This document shows, piece by piece, positions 34,027-42,274 of a stretch of DNA of 64,000 nt; within the stretch, counting starts at the first letter, position 1, and each line of letters opens with the position of its first letter. Below the pieces are notes generated by a model that saw only the letters and a list, made by a program, of their open reading frames with translations, had not been told where the DNA came from and did not search any database. The stretch is from DATKNA01 sp963755755 (GTDB taxonomy: Bacteria > Actinomycetota > Actinomycetes > Actinomycetales > Kineosporiaceae), in the NCBI GenBank assembly GCA_963755755.1, contig CAVWLJ010000004.1, forward strand, positions 329,753 through 393,752, given 5' to 3'. The position numbers and the translations under genes are program-made.

Positions 34027-35595
34027 ATGACGATCGGCGCGTCCCGGGACAGCGATCTGACCCTGACCTCTCCGGTCGCCGTCCCCCGTCGTCCCCGGGC
34101 TCTGCACGCGGCATCCGCAGCCACTCCTGTCCGTAGTCGTGCTGCTCGCTCTCCGCTCACCGTTCGTGACCGGCGGGATCGGCGCCACCGGCGGGCCGAC
34201 GCCGGCACGCTCATCGACCGCTACCGCTGCCTCGCGATCTCGAGCGACGCGGCCGCGGCGGCGGTGGCCACCGTGGTGTCCCTGGTCGTCCGGTACGGGA
34301 TCGCCTGGCCGCTCGCGTATGTCGGGATCAGCCTGCTTGTACCGATCATGTGGATCGGGCTCGTCGCGCTCCAGCGCGGCTACGAGTCGAGGTTCCTCGG
34401 GACCGGGCCGGAGGAGTACCGCCGGGCGGGCATCGCGTCCCTGGCCTTGTTCACCCTCATCGCCGTCGCGTCGTTCGTGCTCCGGCGGGACATCTCCCGC
34501 GGGTATGTCCTCATCACCGTCCCCGCGGTCCTCCTCCTCTCCCTGGTCGGCCGGCACCTGCTCCGGGCCTGGATCGCGCGGCTGCGCGTCGCCGGGCACG
34601 GGCTGCAGCGCGTGCTGGTCGTCGGGCGGGCGGACGCCGCCGTCTCGGTCATCGACACCTTCCGCCAGGAGCCGCAGCACGGGCTGCTCGCCGTCGGCGC
34701 CTGCGTGCCGGAGTCGGCCGGGATCGCCGTGTCGCACGTCAACGGCGTGCCCGTCATCGGGGATCCCGACCAGATCATCGACGCCGTCGACACCCTCGAG
34801 GCCGACGTGGTGGCGGTCGTCTCCCACCCGGATCTCTCCGGCCAGTCGCTCCGGCGGCTCTCCTGGGCGCTGGAGGAGCGGTCGGTGGACCTCGTGGTCT
34901 CGCCGGGGATCGTCGAGGTCGCCGGGCCCCGGCTCTCGATCCGCCCCGTCGCCGGCCTGTCCCTGCTGCACCTGGAGCGGCCGACGCTCGGCGGCCCCCG
35001 GATGCTGGTCAAGACCGTCTTCGACCGCGTCGTCGCGGCCTTCCTGCTCCTGCTGGCGTCGCCGGTGCTCGCCGTCGTCGCGCTGGCGATCCGGATCGAG
35101 AGCCGGGGGCCCGTGTTCTTCCGCCAGGTGCGGATCGGCGTCGCCGGCCGCCCGTTCCTGATGCTCAAGTTCCGGTCGATGGTCGGGGACGCCGAGCAGC
35201 AGCGGGCCCTGCTCGCCGAGCTCAACGAGGGCAACGGGGTGCTGTTCAAGATCCGCAACGACCCTCGGGTCACGCGGGTCGGCTCGGTGCTGCGCCGGTT
35301 CTCCCTCGACGAGCTGCCGCAGCTCATCAACGTCGTGCGCGGCGACATGTCCCTGGTCGGGCCCCGGCCGCCGTTGCCCGAGGAGGTCGAGGGCTACGAC
35401 GACGACGCCGTGCGGCGCCTGCGCGTTCGGCCGGGCATGACGGGCCTCTGGCAGGTGAGCGGGCGCAGCGACCTCTCGTGGGAGGAGTCCCTGCGGCTCG
35501 ACCTGCGATACGTCGACAACTGGTCGATGGCACTGGACCTCTCGATCCTCTGGCGGACCTGGCGCGCCGTCCTCCACGGCTCCGGCGCCTACTGA
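34027..35595 (+). CDS. exopolysaccharide polyprenyl glycosylphosphotransferase (WbaP/CpsE type)
   Basis: Large initiating sugar-1-phosphate transferase, 522 aa: several N-terminal TM helices (~75-185), a Rossmann-like CoA-binding-type domain beginning RVLVVGRADAAVSVIDTF, one more TM and the catalytic domain with GPVFFRQVRIGVAGRPFLML, KFRSMVGDAEQQRALLAEL, RRFSLDELPQLINVVRGDM and PGMTGLWQVSGRSDLSW. It loads the first sugar (Glc/Gal/GlcNAc-type) onto undecaprenyl phosphate. The ATG at 34027 has GGAGGA upstream; an in-frame ATG at 34003 has none. A TATAGT -10 at 33957-33962 leaves a 5' leader of about 60 nt. It stands alone, so its GTs are elsewhere. Confidence 0.9.
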   Translation: MTIGASRDSDLTLTSPVAVPRRPRALHAASAATPVRSRAARSPLTVRDRRDRRHRRADAGTLIDRYRCLAISSDAAAAAVATVVSLVVRYGIAWPLAYVGISLLVPIMWIGLVALQRGYESRFLGTGPEEYRRAGIASLALFTLIAVASFVLRRDISRGYVLITVPAVLLLSLVGRHLLRAWIARLRVAGHGLQRVLVVGRADAAVSVIDTFRQEPQHGLLAVGACVPESAGIAVSHVNGVPVIGDPDQIIDAVDTLEADVVAVVSHPDLSGQSLRRLSWALEERSVDLVVSPGIVEVAGPRLSIRPVAGLSLLHLERPTLGGPRMLVKTVFDRVVAAFLLLLASPVLAVVALAIRIESRGPVFFRQVRIGVAGRPFLMLKFRSMVGDAEQQRALLAELNEGNGVLFKIRNDPRVTRVGSVLRRFSLDELPQLINVVRGDMSLVGPRPPLPEEVEGYDDDAVRRLRVRPGMTGLWQVSGRSDLSWEESLRLDLRYVDNWSMALDLSILWRTWRAVLHGSGAY

Positions 35596-35605
35596 CCCAC
35601 TCCGT

Positions 35606-35722
35606 CTGATCCGCCGGCCTGATCCGCCGGCCTGATCCGCGGGCCTGATTCCCTGCGGGCTGCCCCGGGCCTGATCCGCGGGCCTGATCCGCGGGCCTGA
35701 TCCGCGGGCCTGATCCGCGGGC
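35606..35722. repeat. 13-bp tandem repeat, nine units
   Basis: Exactly 117 bp = 9 x 13. Units of CTGATCCGCSGGC begin at 35606, 35619, 35632, then a degenerate two-unit block (35645-35670), then four identical units at 35671, 35684, 35697 and 35710. They fill the gap between the sugar-transferase stop and the end of the small DUF222-linked ORF. The 13-bp period has no codon periodicity. Copy number may vary between strains. Confidence 0.9.
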
Positions 35723-35735
35723 CTCGGGGTCCGCG

Positions 35736-36146
35736 TCATGCCGAGCAGGCCAGCAGCGGTCCTGGATCGTCCTGCTCGGCGTAGTCCTGCTCGGCGTCGT
35801 CCTGTTCGGCGTCGGCCTCGAGGTCGGTCAAAGCCGGCAGGGGGAGCCGGGCGAGCCAGCGAGGGGGCTCCGGCACGTCGTCGGCGGGCTCGGGGACCGG
35901 CGGGGCCTCGGCAGGACTGACGTCGTTGCGCGCCAGGATCTCCCCGTAGTCGTGGTGCCGGACCTCGGCCGCCATCGCTTCCTCGGCGAGCCGGACGGTC
36001 TCCTCGGCCTCGTCCCTCCGGCCCCGCCGGTAGGCGGCGCGCAGCGTGGTGTTCACCCACGCGAGGAGGGTCCGATCGGCCGCCCGGCGATCGCGTCGTA
36101 GGTCGAGCAGAGATTGCAGGTCCGGCGGCGACGGGGGAGGCGTCAC
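35736..36146 (-). CDS. uncharacterised 136-aa protein coupled to the DUF222/HNH gene
   Basis: No family recognised. The N-terminal two thirds is predicted helical and basic (LQSLLDLRRDRRAADRTLLA, LRAAYRRGRRDEAEETVRLA). A proline-rich segment follows (~75-100), and the C-terminus has a degenerate acidic repeat (AEQDD/AEQDY/AEQDD). Its GTG overlaps the HNH gene's stop (GTGA), so it is translated with it. A partner or modulator of the HNH protein is conceivable by position only. Confidence 0.6.
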   Translation of the reverse strand: MTPPPSPPDLQSLLDLRRDRRAADRTLLAWVNTTLRAAYRRGRRDEAEETVRLAEEAMAAEVRHHDYGEILARNDVSPAEAPPVPEPADDVPEPPRWLARLPLPALTDLEADAEQDDAEQDYAEQDDPGPLLACSA

Positions 36147-38199
36147 TGGTGGCGTCCTGCTGCCATACGTGAGCCCGGCGCTGGTGGTCCAGATCCATCG
36201 CTGGGGCGGCCGTGGCCGGCCGTCGGCGCTCGCGCCGTGGTCGCTCGTCCCGGCCGAACCGGTAGGGGCCCCTTGGTCGCTCGGATCGTCGGGTTGTTCC
36301 GTTCGGTGTGGTCCGTCCGGTCTGTGGGGTCAGCGTGGACCGCGATCAAACCGGCGGTCTTCAGTCGATGGTGGGCGCGGCACAACGGCTGCAGGTTGCA
36401 GCTGCACGTAGCGCCCGCGGGGTAGGGGACGCGATGGTCGATGTCGCAGCGTGCCGCCGGGATGCGACAGCCGGGGAACACGCAGAAGGGGTGGACCCGC
36501 CGGACCAGGTCCGCGAGCCGTGACGGGGGGTCGTGCTTCGGGGTGCTGACGGGGCGGCCGACACCCAGGACGGTGTGGTGTTCGTCGTCGACGACGACGC
36601 AGCGCCAGGTCGTGGTCCGGGGGTTGAGCCGGGCCGCGTCGCGGGCGATCTGACGGGCCAGCGCTCCGGCGATGGGGCCGTAGCCGTCGAGGATGCCGGG
36701 GTCGTCGGCGATCTCCAGGAAGGTGGTGAGCGGCAGGGTCAGGGCGAACGCCGCTCCTCCCGCCCCGCCGCTCCTCCCGCACCCGCCGACCACGCGTCCC
36801 GTCGTCCCTCGTCCTCACCTGAGCCGGTGTCCTGACCCGCGCCGGTGTCCTGACCCGTGCCGGCGCTGACGAGGTCGTCGTGCATCTCCCCGCCGAACGC
36901 CGCCCGCCCGCTGGATGCACTGTTCGCCCCGGAACGCTCGGGCCTCGACCGTTCGGACTGGGACGGCTCGGCGCCCAAGGCGATCGGGGCTCCGGTCAGT
37001 GGTCTGCAGGCCGGTGACGCGGGTGACGAGTTCGTCCAGCCGGAGCTGGTCGAGCGTGCGTCCGTCACCACCACGCTTGGCCTGACGTGCCGCCGCGGTC
37101 AGGGCACTCCACATCGCGGCCACCTGTTCCGCGCCGGTGCTGGCTTCGAGTCGGCCCATCCCGTCCGGATCCATGCGCGTGCTCACGCACCGGCGGTCGC
37201 GCGCGGCCCTCGCCCGTTCCGCGGCGGCTTCGGCGTCCAGCGCCGCGATCGTGGCTTCGATCGCCGCAGCGAGGCCGGGCAGCGTCATCCGGGTCACCTG
37301 GGGGAGCGGCGCTGCGTCGACGCGGTCGTCCAAGACCGGCTCGAGGGCGTCGAGCGCGGCCAGGTCCTCGTCGGGGATGAGGGTGCGTTCGACCAGGCGG
37401 GCCAGGACGGCGTCGGTGCCGACACCGAGGCGGTGCGTCAGCAGCTGGATCTTCGGCCAATCCAGGAGACCGGCCTGCAACAGGCGGGCGGTGCGGGGGA
37501 GCTTTCCGTCGAGCAGGATCAGATCGGCCGCGAGCACCCGATCGGCAGCGCGGGACTGGCTCAGCCCGCAGGCCAGGGAGACCTCGGCGGCGACGCACTC
37601 CTCGACCATGTCGGCCGGCGTCGGCATGCGGAGCCGGGCTCGACGCACGGCGGCGTCCCACGCTGCGTCGGCGCGCTCCCGGATGTCGCCATCCGGATCC
37701 TCCGTGTCGGCGCCCGCGACGCCGCCAACACTGTGATCGCCGTCGCCGCCGGGAGCGCTGGGAAGGGGAGCGCCGGGAGCGCCGGTGCCCCCGCGAGCGC
37801 CAGCGACGGCGCGACCTGCACCGTCCGCCGCGCGGGTCTCGTTCGCGGGCGACGGTGGGTGGGCCCGCCAGCGCGTCAGGAGAGCGGCGATCGTCGCCAG
37901 CTGCGACCAGAGCGCCCACCCCTCCAAGCGGAAGCCTGCGCCCGCCATCCGCACGAGTCCTGCGGCGGAACCGGCGCAGGGGTCCGCTGCGGCCCCCGCG
38001 ACGGCGGCCGCCAGGTGCTGCGCGAGCGGTGGACCGAGGAGCTGACGGCACTGGGCTGCTGAATGGTGTCTTCGCCGGCGGCCGCCGGTGCGGCGGAGGC
38101 GTGTCCCGACGGGAGTCCCAAGGCGGAGCGCATGCGAGAACCAGGCGCAGTGCGGTATGCGACGTCATCGTCATCCTCGCGCCGACCGTCCCCCATCAC
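36143..38199 (-). CDS. DUF222/13E12-type protein with HNH nuclease domain, multiply frameshifted
   Basis: An N-terminal DUF222 region (MPTPADMVEECVAAEVSLA, SRAADRVLAADLILLDGKLP, RTLDQLRLDELVTRVTGLQ) and, in another frame, the C-terminal part GYGPIAGALARQIARDAARL plus an HNH domain with zinc-type Cys pairs and CDIDHRVPYPAGATCSCNLQ...CRAHHRLKT. The DUF222 and HNH parts need shifts near 36960 and 36780; the extreme N-terminus (AAQCRQLLGPPLAQHLAAAV) needs another near 38060. Start codon uncertain (38199, 38196 or 38133). Such 13E12-family genes are abundant in actinobacteria and some mycobacterial ones are SOS-controlled; here a LexA-like box lies 11 bp upstream of the outermost start. It may be a true pseudogene. 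Confidence 0.65.
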
Positions 38200-38210
38200 A
38201 ACCCCCCGTC

Positions 38211-38226
38211 TCGAACATCTGTACGA
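38211..38226. promoter_or_regulatory. LexA (SOS) box
   Basis: TCGAACATCTGTACGA matches the actinobacterial LexA consensus TCGAAC-N4-GTTCGA at 11 of 12 fixed positions. It lies just upstream of the DUF222/HNH gene (minus strand). LexA binding is inferred from the match and the family's known SOS link. Confidence 0.6.
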
Positions 38227-38691
38227 ATTCTACCGAGATTCGAGTTCGCGTGCGAGAGGAGAACGAGGTTGTGGACAACTTCTCGCGACCTCGGTCCCGA
38301 GGGAAGCGTGACGGGCAGCAAGAGATGAGGCCGGGCGAATCTCGCGAGCCGGCCAGCCGACAGGTGAATCGAGCGAACGGAATCGACCAGACCCGGTTCC
38401 CGCGCCGGGGTCTACGGAGGCCCTCGGGGGCGACGGGCCAGGGAATCGAGCAGAGGCATCAACGGTATGCCGTTGCCAGTACGGCTCCCGTCGGCTGCCA
38501 AGTGAAGGTCACGCCACGCCCGACCGTGACGCCTCAGGGAGGGTGTTGGGCGCAGGTGCCCCTGGCATCGGGCGCGGCAACGCCGACCGCGTCCGCACCC
38601 AGCGCCGACTGTCAGTTGCGCAGGGCCGCCTGCCGTCATCCTGCGGACCAGTCGCCGCCGGACCCTTCCCTGACGAACCAGCGCGCGCGGA
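38227..38691. other. 465-bp gap without a recognised gene
   Basis: No supported reading frame. The left 100 bp are A+T-richer and probably hold the promoter for the DUF222/HNH gene. One DnaA-box-like TGTGGACAA occurs at 38270. The rest looks like ordinary GC-rich spacer before the end of rfbD. Confidence 0.45.
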
Positions 38692-39565
38692 CTACCCCGA
38701 GCGCGCGCCGGTCAGCAGTGACGTCTCGGCCGCCGCCCGCCGGAGGGACTCCTCCCAGTCCGGCAGTGGCGGCAGTCCCGCCCGCTGCCACGCCCCGTGC
38801 CCCAGCACCGACCACGCCGGCCGCGGGGCCGGCCGGACGAACGCGGCGGAGGTGGTGGGGCGCACCCGGTCCGGGTCCGCGCCGAGCAGCGCGAAGACGG
38901 CCCGTGCCAGCCCGAACCAGGTCGTCCGGCCGCTCGACGTCGCGTGATAGGTCCCCGCGGGCGGATCGGCCCGCAGCACCTCGAGCACCCGTGCGGCGAC
39001 GTCCAGCGACCAGGTCGGCTGCCCGGTCTGGTCGTCGACGACGTCGATCACCTCGCGCGAGCGCTCCAGGCCGGCCATCGTCCGCACGAAGTTCGGCCCG
39101 TGCTCGCCGTAGAGCCACGCCGTCCGCAGGATCCAGTGCCGACCCGGCAGATGTGCCCGCACCGCCCACTCACCCGGCCGCCTTGGTGCGGCCGTACGCG
39201 CTCCGCGGCGCCACCGGATCGTCCTCGCGGTACGGCGCGCCACCCGCGGTGCCGTCGAACACGTAGTCCGTGGAGACGTGCACGAGCCGCGCCCCGGCGT
39301 CCCAACAGGCACGGGCCAGGTGAGCGGCACCCACGGCGTTCACCGCGAACGCCTCCGCCTCGTGCGTCTCGGCGTCGTCCACCGCCGTCCACGCCGCGCA
39401 GTTCACGACCACGTCGTGGCCGCTCACGGCCGCGGCGACCGCGGCCGGATCGGTCACGTCCAGAGCGCGACGGCCCGCGGGCGTCGGCGACAGGCCCGCG
39501 GACGAAAGCGTCGCCACGACGTCCCGCCCGAGCATCCCCTCGGCGCCGGTGACCAGGACCTTCAT
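38692..39565 (-). CDS. rfbD: dTDP-4-dehydrorhamnose reductase, frameshifted
   Basis: Last step of dTDP-L-rhamnose synthesis: NADPH reduction of dTDP-4-keto-L-rhamnose. Landmarks: VLVTGAEGMLGRDVVATLS, NCAAWTAVDDAETHEAEAFA, VHVSTDYVFDGT, YGRTKAAGE (YxxxK) and, after the shift, RTAWLYGEHGPNFVRTMAGL and SGRTTWFGLARAVFALLG. The shift near 39180 creates a premature TGA (one extra base in GCCGGGTGAGTGG). The ATG overlaps the rfbB stop (ATGA). Confidence 0.92.
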
Positions 39566-40563
39566 GCGGGCAGCAGCGCCGCCGCCCGCGCCCGCATGTG
39601 TTCCCACCACGCGCGGTTGTCGCGGTACCAGGCGACCGTGGCGGCCAGCCCGGACTCGAACGGCACCTGCGGCGCGTAGCCGAGCTCGGTCATGATCTTC
39701 GTCGGATCGAGGCTGTAGCGGCGGTCGTGGCCCTTGCGGTCCGGCACCTGCCGCACCCGCGACCAGTCCGCCCCGCACGCGTCGAGCAGCCGCTCGGTGA
39801 GCTCGCGGTTGGTCAGCTCGGTGCCGCCGCCGATGTTGTAGACCTCGCCCGCCCGCCCGCGCGTGAGCACGAGCTGGATGCCGCGGCAGTGGTCGTCGAC
39901 GTGCAGCCAGTCGCGCACGTTGCCGCCGTCGCCGTAGAGCGGCACGCTGCCGCCGTCCAGCAGCGTGGTCACGAACAGCGGGATGACCTTCTCCGGGAAC
40001 TGGTAGGGCCCGTAGTTGTTCGAGCAGCGGGTGATCCGGACGTCGAGACCGTGCGTGACCCCGTAGGCCCGGGCCATCAGGTCCGAGCCGGCCTTGCTCG
40101 CGGCGTACGGCGAGTTCGGCTCGAGGGCGTGCGTCTCCGACCACGACCCCACCGGGATCGAGCCGTACACCTCGTCGGTCGACACGTGGAGGAACCGCGG
40201 CAGGCCCACCCGCACGGCCGCCTCGAGCAGCGTCTGGGTGCCGAGCACGTTCGTCCGCACGAACTCGCCGCCGGCGACGATCGATCGGTCGACGTGCGAC
40301 TCGGCGGCGAAGTGGACGACGGCGTCCGCGCCCGCGAGCACCGCCTCGACCGCCTCGGCATCGCACACGTCGCCCTCGACCACCGTCAGGCGAGGGTCGT
40401 CGAGCACCGCGCCGAGGTTGGAGCGGTCACCGGCGTAGGTGAACGCGTCGAGGACGACCACCTCGGCGCCGCCGGGGAGCGCGAACGCGGGGTCGCCCCC
40501 GAGCAGGTGTCGGACGTAGGTGGAGCCGATGAATCCGGCACCTCCCGTGACGACGATCTTCAC
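39562..40563 (-). CDS. rfbB: dTDP-glucose 4,6-dehydratase
   Basis: Second step of the dTDP-rhamnose pathway; an extended SDR of 333 aa. NAD-binding IVVTGGAGFIGSTYVRHLL, HFAAESHVDRSI, catalytic TDEVYG in FLHVSTDEVYGSIPVGSW, SPYAASKAGSDLMARAYG (YxxxK) and NNYGPYQFPEKVIPLFV are all present. The GTG at 40563 is chosen (AGGAG 5 nt upstream; homologues start MKIVVTGG). Intact; coupled to rfbD downstream and divergent from rfbC. Confidence 0.95.
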   Translation of the reverse strand: MKIVVTGGAGFIGSTYVRHLLGGDPAFALPGGAEVVVLDAFTYAGDRSNLGAVLDDPRLTVVEGDVCDAEAVEAVLAGADAVVHFAAESHVDRSIVAGGEFVRTNVLGTQTLLEAAVRVGLPRFLHVSTDEVYGSIPVGSWSETHALEPNSPYAASKAGSDLMARAYGVTHGLDVRITRCSNNYGPYQFPEKVIPLFVTTLLDGGSVPLYGDGGNVRDWLHVDDHCRGIQLVLTRGRAGEVYNIGGGTELTNRELTERLLDACGADWSRVRQVPDRKGHDRRYSLDPTKIMTELGYAPQVPFESGLAATVAWYRDNRAWWEHMRARAAALLPA

Positions 40564-40633
40564 GGCACTCCTGGGGTCGGGGAACGGCGCCAATGTAGCG
40601 GCGGATCCGGCCCGGCCACCGCGACTTCGTCCC

Positions 40634-40639
40634 TACGAT
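40634..40639 (+). promoter_or_regulatory. -10 element TACGAT, leaderless rfbC promoter
   Basis: TACGAT ends 7 nt before the GTG at 40647 and overlaps the alternative ATG at 40638. This decides the rfbC start in favour of GTG 40647. Confidence 0.5.
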
Positions 40640-40646
40640 GGCCGCC

Positions 40647-41258
40647 GTGCAGTCCACGCCCACCGCCGTCCCCGATGCCGTCGTCCTGACCCCGCGCCAG
40701 CACGGCGACGACCGCGGGACCTTCCTCGAGTGGTTCCGGTTCGAGGAGCTCGAAGGGCTCGGGCACCCGTTCCGGCTCGCGCAGGCCAACGCCTCGATCT
40801 CGCGGCCCGGTGTCGTCCGCGGCATCCACTACTCCGACGTCCCGCCGGGCCAGGCCAAGTACGTCACCTGCGTGCGCGGGGCGGTGCTGGACGTCGTCGT
40901 CGACCTGCGCGTCGGCTCGCCCTCGTTCGGCACCTGGGACGCCGTCCGCCTGGACGATGCCGACCGCCGGGTGCTCTACCTCGCGGAGGGGCTCGGGCAC
41001 GGCTTCTGCGCGCTCGAGCCCGACAGCACGGTCGTGTACCTCTGCAACGACGTCTACCGGCCGGACGCCGAGCACGCCGTGCACCCGCTCGACCCGGAGC
41101 TCGGGATCGCCTGGCCGGCGGACGCGCCGGTGCTCTCACCGAAGGACGCCGCCGCCCCGACGCTGGCCCAGGCGCGCGCCTCCGGCGCCCTGCCCGACTA
41201 CCAACAGTGCCTGCGCCGTTACGCGGAAGCGCGGTCGGTGGTCGCCGCCGTCGAGTAG
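40647..41258 (+). CDS. rfbC: dTDP-4-dehydrorhamnose 3,5-epimerase
   Basis: Cupin-fold epimerase (203 aa) converting dTDP-4-keto-6-deoxyglucose to dTDP-4-keto-L-rhamnose. Landmarks: HGDDRGTFLEWFRFEELEGL, QANASISRPGVVRGIHYSDV (catalytic His), GQAKYVTCVRGAVLDVVVDL, SPSFGTWDAVRLDD, EGLGHGFCALEPDSTVVYLC. The usual RGLHYQ is RGIHYS here. The GTG start is set by the -10 box. Followed after 11 bp by rfbA. Confidence 0.93.
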   Translation: MQSTPTAVPDAVVLTPRQHGDDRGTFLEWFRFEELEGLGHPFRLAQANASISRPGVVRGIHYSDVPPGQAKYVTCVRGAVLDVVVDLRVGSPSFGTWDAVRLDDADRRVLYLAEGLGHGFCALEPDSTVVYLCNDVYRPDAEHAVHPLDPELGIAWPADAPVLSPKDAAAPTLAQARASGALPDYQQCLRRYAEARSVVAAVE

Positions 41259-41269
41259 CGTTGGCACCC

Positions 41270-42160
41270 ATGCGCGGGATCATCCTGGCCGGCGGCACGG
41301 GGACCCGGCTGCACCCGATCACCCGGGCCATCAGCAAGCAGCTCATGCCGGTCTTCGACAAGCCGATGATCTACTATCCGCTGTCGACGCTCATGCTGGC
41401 CGGCATCCGCGAGGTCCTCGTCATCACCGCCCCCGACGACGCGCCGCAGTTCCGGCGACTGCTCGGCGACGGCTCGGACCTCGGGATGCGGATCGAGTAC
41501 GCGAGCCAGCCGCGGCCCGAGGGGCTGGCGCAGGCCTTCCTGATCGGAGCGGACTTCCTCGGCGGGCAGGCGGCCGCACTCGCGCTGGGCGACAACATCT
41601 TCCACGGCGCCGGCCTCGGCACCTCGCTGCGGGGGTACGCGGACCTCAAGGGCGGCCGGATCTTCGCGTACCGGGTCGCCGACCCCAGCGCGTACGGCGT
41701 GGTGGAGTTCGACGACGCGGGCCTCGTGCTCTCGATCGAGGAGAAGCCCGCGCGGGCGCGCAGCCCCTACGCGGTGCCCGGGCTCTACTTCTACGACGCC
41801 GACGTCGTCGACATCGCGCGCGGCATCCGGCCCAGCCCGCGGGGTGAGCTGGAGATCACGGACGTCAACGAGGCCTACCGGCAGCGGGGGGCGCTGCGGG
41901 TGACCGTCCTCGAGCGCGGCACGGCCTGGCTCGACACCGGCACCTTCGACTCGCTCGTGGCCGCCGCGGAGTTCGTCCGGGTCGTCGAGCAGCGCCAGGG
42001 CCTCAAGATCGGGTGCATCGAGGAGGTCGCCTGGCGGCAGGGATGGATCGACGACCAGCAGCTGTTGAGGCTCGCGGAGCCGCTGCGCCGCAGTGGGTAC
42101 GGAGACCATCTGATCGCCCTCCTCGAGCAGGGCGCCAGGGCCGTACCGCTCGGCCGGTAG
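41270..42160 (+). CDS. rfbA: glucose-1-phosphate thymidylyltransferase
   Basis: First step: dTTP + Glc-1-P to dTDP-glucose. 296 aa, intact. Signatures: GIILAGGTGTRLHPITRAIS, KQLMPVFDKPMIYYPLSTLM, EYASQPRPEGLAQAFLIG, ALGDNIFHGAGL, ELEITDVNEAYRQRG, GTAWLDTGTFDSL. A TAGCGT -10 overlapping the rfbC stop lies 8 nt before the ATG, so it may also be made from its own leaderless transcript. A hairpin follows the stop. Confidence 0.96.
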   Translation: MRGIILAGGTGTRLHPITRAISKQLMPVFDKPMIYYPLSTLMLAGIREVLVITAPDDAPQFRRLLGDGSDLGMRIEYASQPRPEGLAQAFLIGADFLGGQAAALALGDNIFHGAGLGTSLRGYADLKGGRIFAYRVADPSAYGVVEFDDAGLVLSIEEKPARARSPYAVPGLYFYDADVVDIARGIRPSPRGELEITDVNEAYRQRGALRVTVLERGTAWLDTGTFDSLVAAAEFVRVVEQRQGLKIGCIEEVAWRQGWIDDQQLLRLAEPLRRSGYGDHLIALLEQGARAVPLGR

Positions 42161-42170
42161 CAGCGGGCCG

Positions 42171-42198
42171 GCGGCACCGCGCCCCGTGTCGGTGCCGC
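42171..42198 (+). terminator. terminator hairpin after rfbA
   Basis: GCGGCACCG (42171-42179) pairs perfectly with CGGTGCCGC (42190-42198), loop 10 nt, starting 10 nt past the rfbA stop. No U-tract. It separates rfbCA from mfd, whose TAGGCT -10 is at 42203-42208. Confidence 0.62.
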
Positions 42199-42274
42199 GA
42201 CGTAGGCTGTTCGCGCCGCACCGTGCTCCCCGGAGCGCGCGCACCCCGATCCCGGTGAAGGTCACTGCCACCTC

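Noticed and set aside
35606..35722. CRISPR-like array
   Set aside because: The units are 13 bp and directly adjacent without spacers; no cas genes are near.
32392..36198. 1268-codon minus-strand frame across rplY, pth and the sugar transferase
   Set aside because: Antisense of three recognised genes and of the tandem repeat, with no recognisable domain.
38270..38278. DnaA box TGTGGACAA as part of a replication origin
   Set aside because: Only one copy, no AT-rich unwinding region, and no dnaA/dnaN nearby.
38227..38691. Plus-strand reading frame rich in Pro/Arg/Ala running into rfbD
   Set aside because: Composition of random GC-rich frames, antisense to rfbD over most of its length, no start signal.
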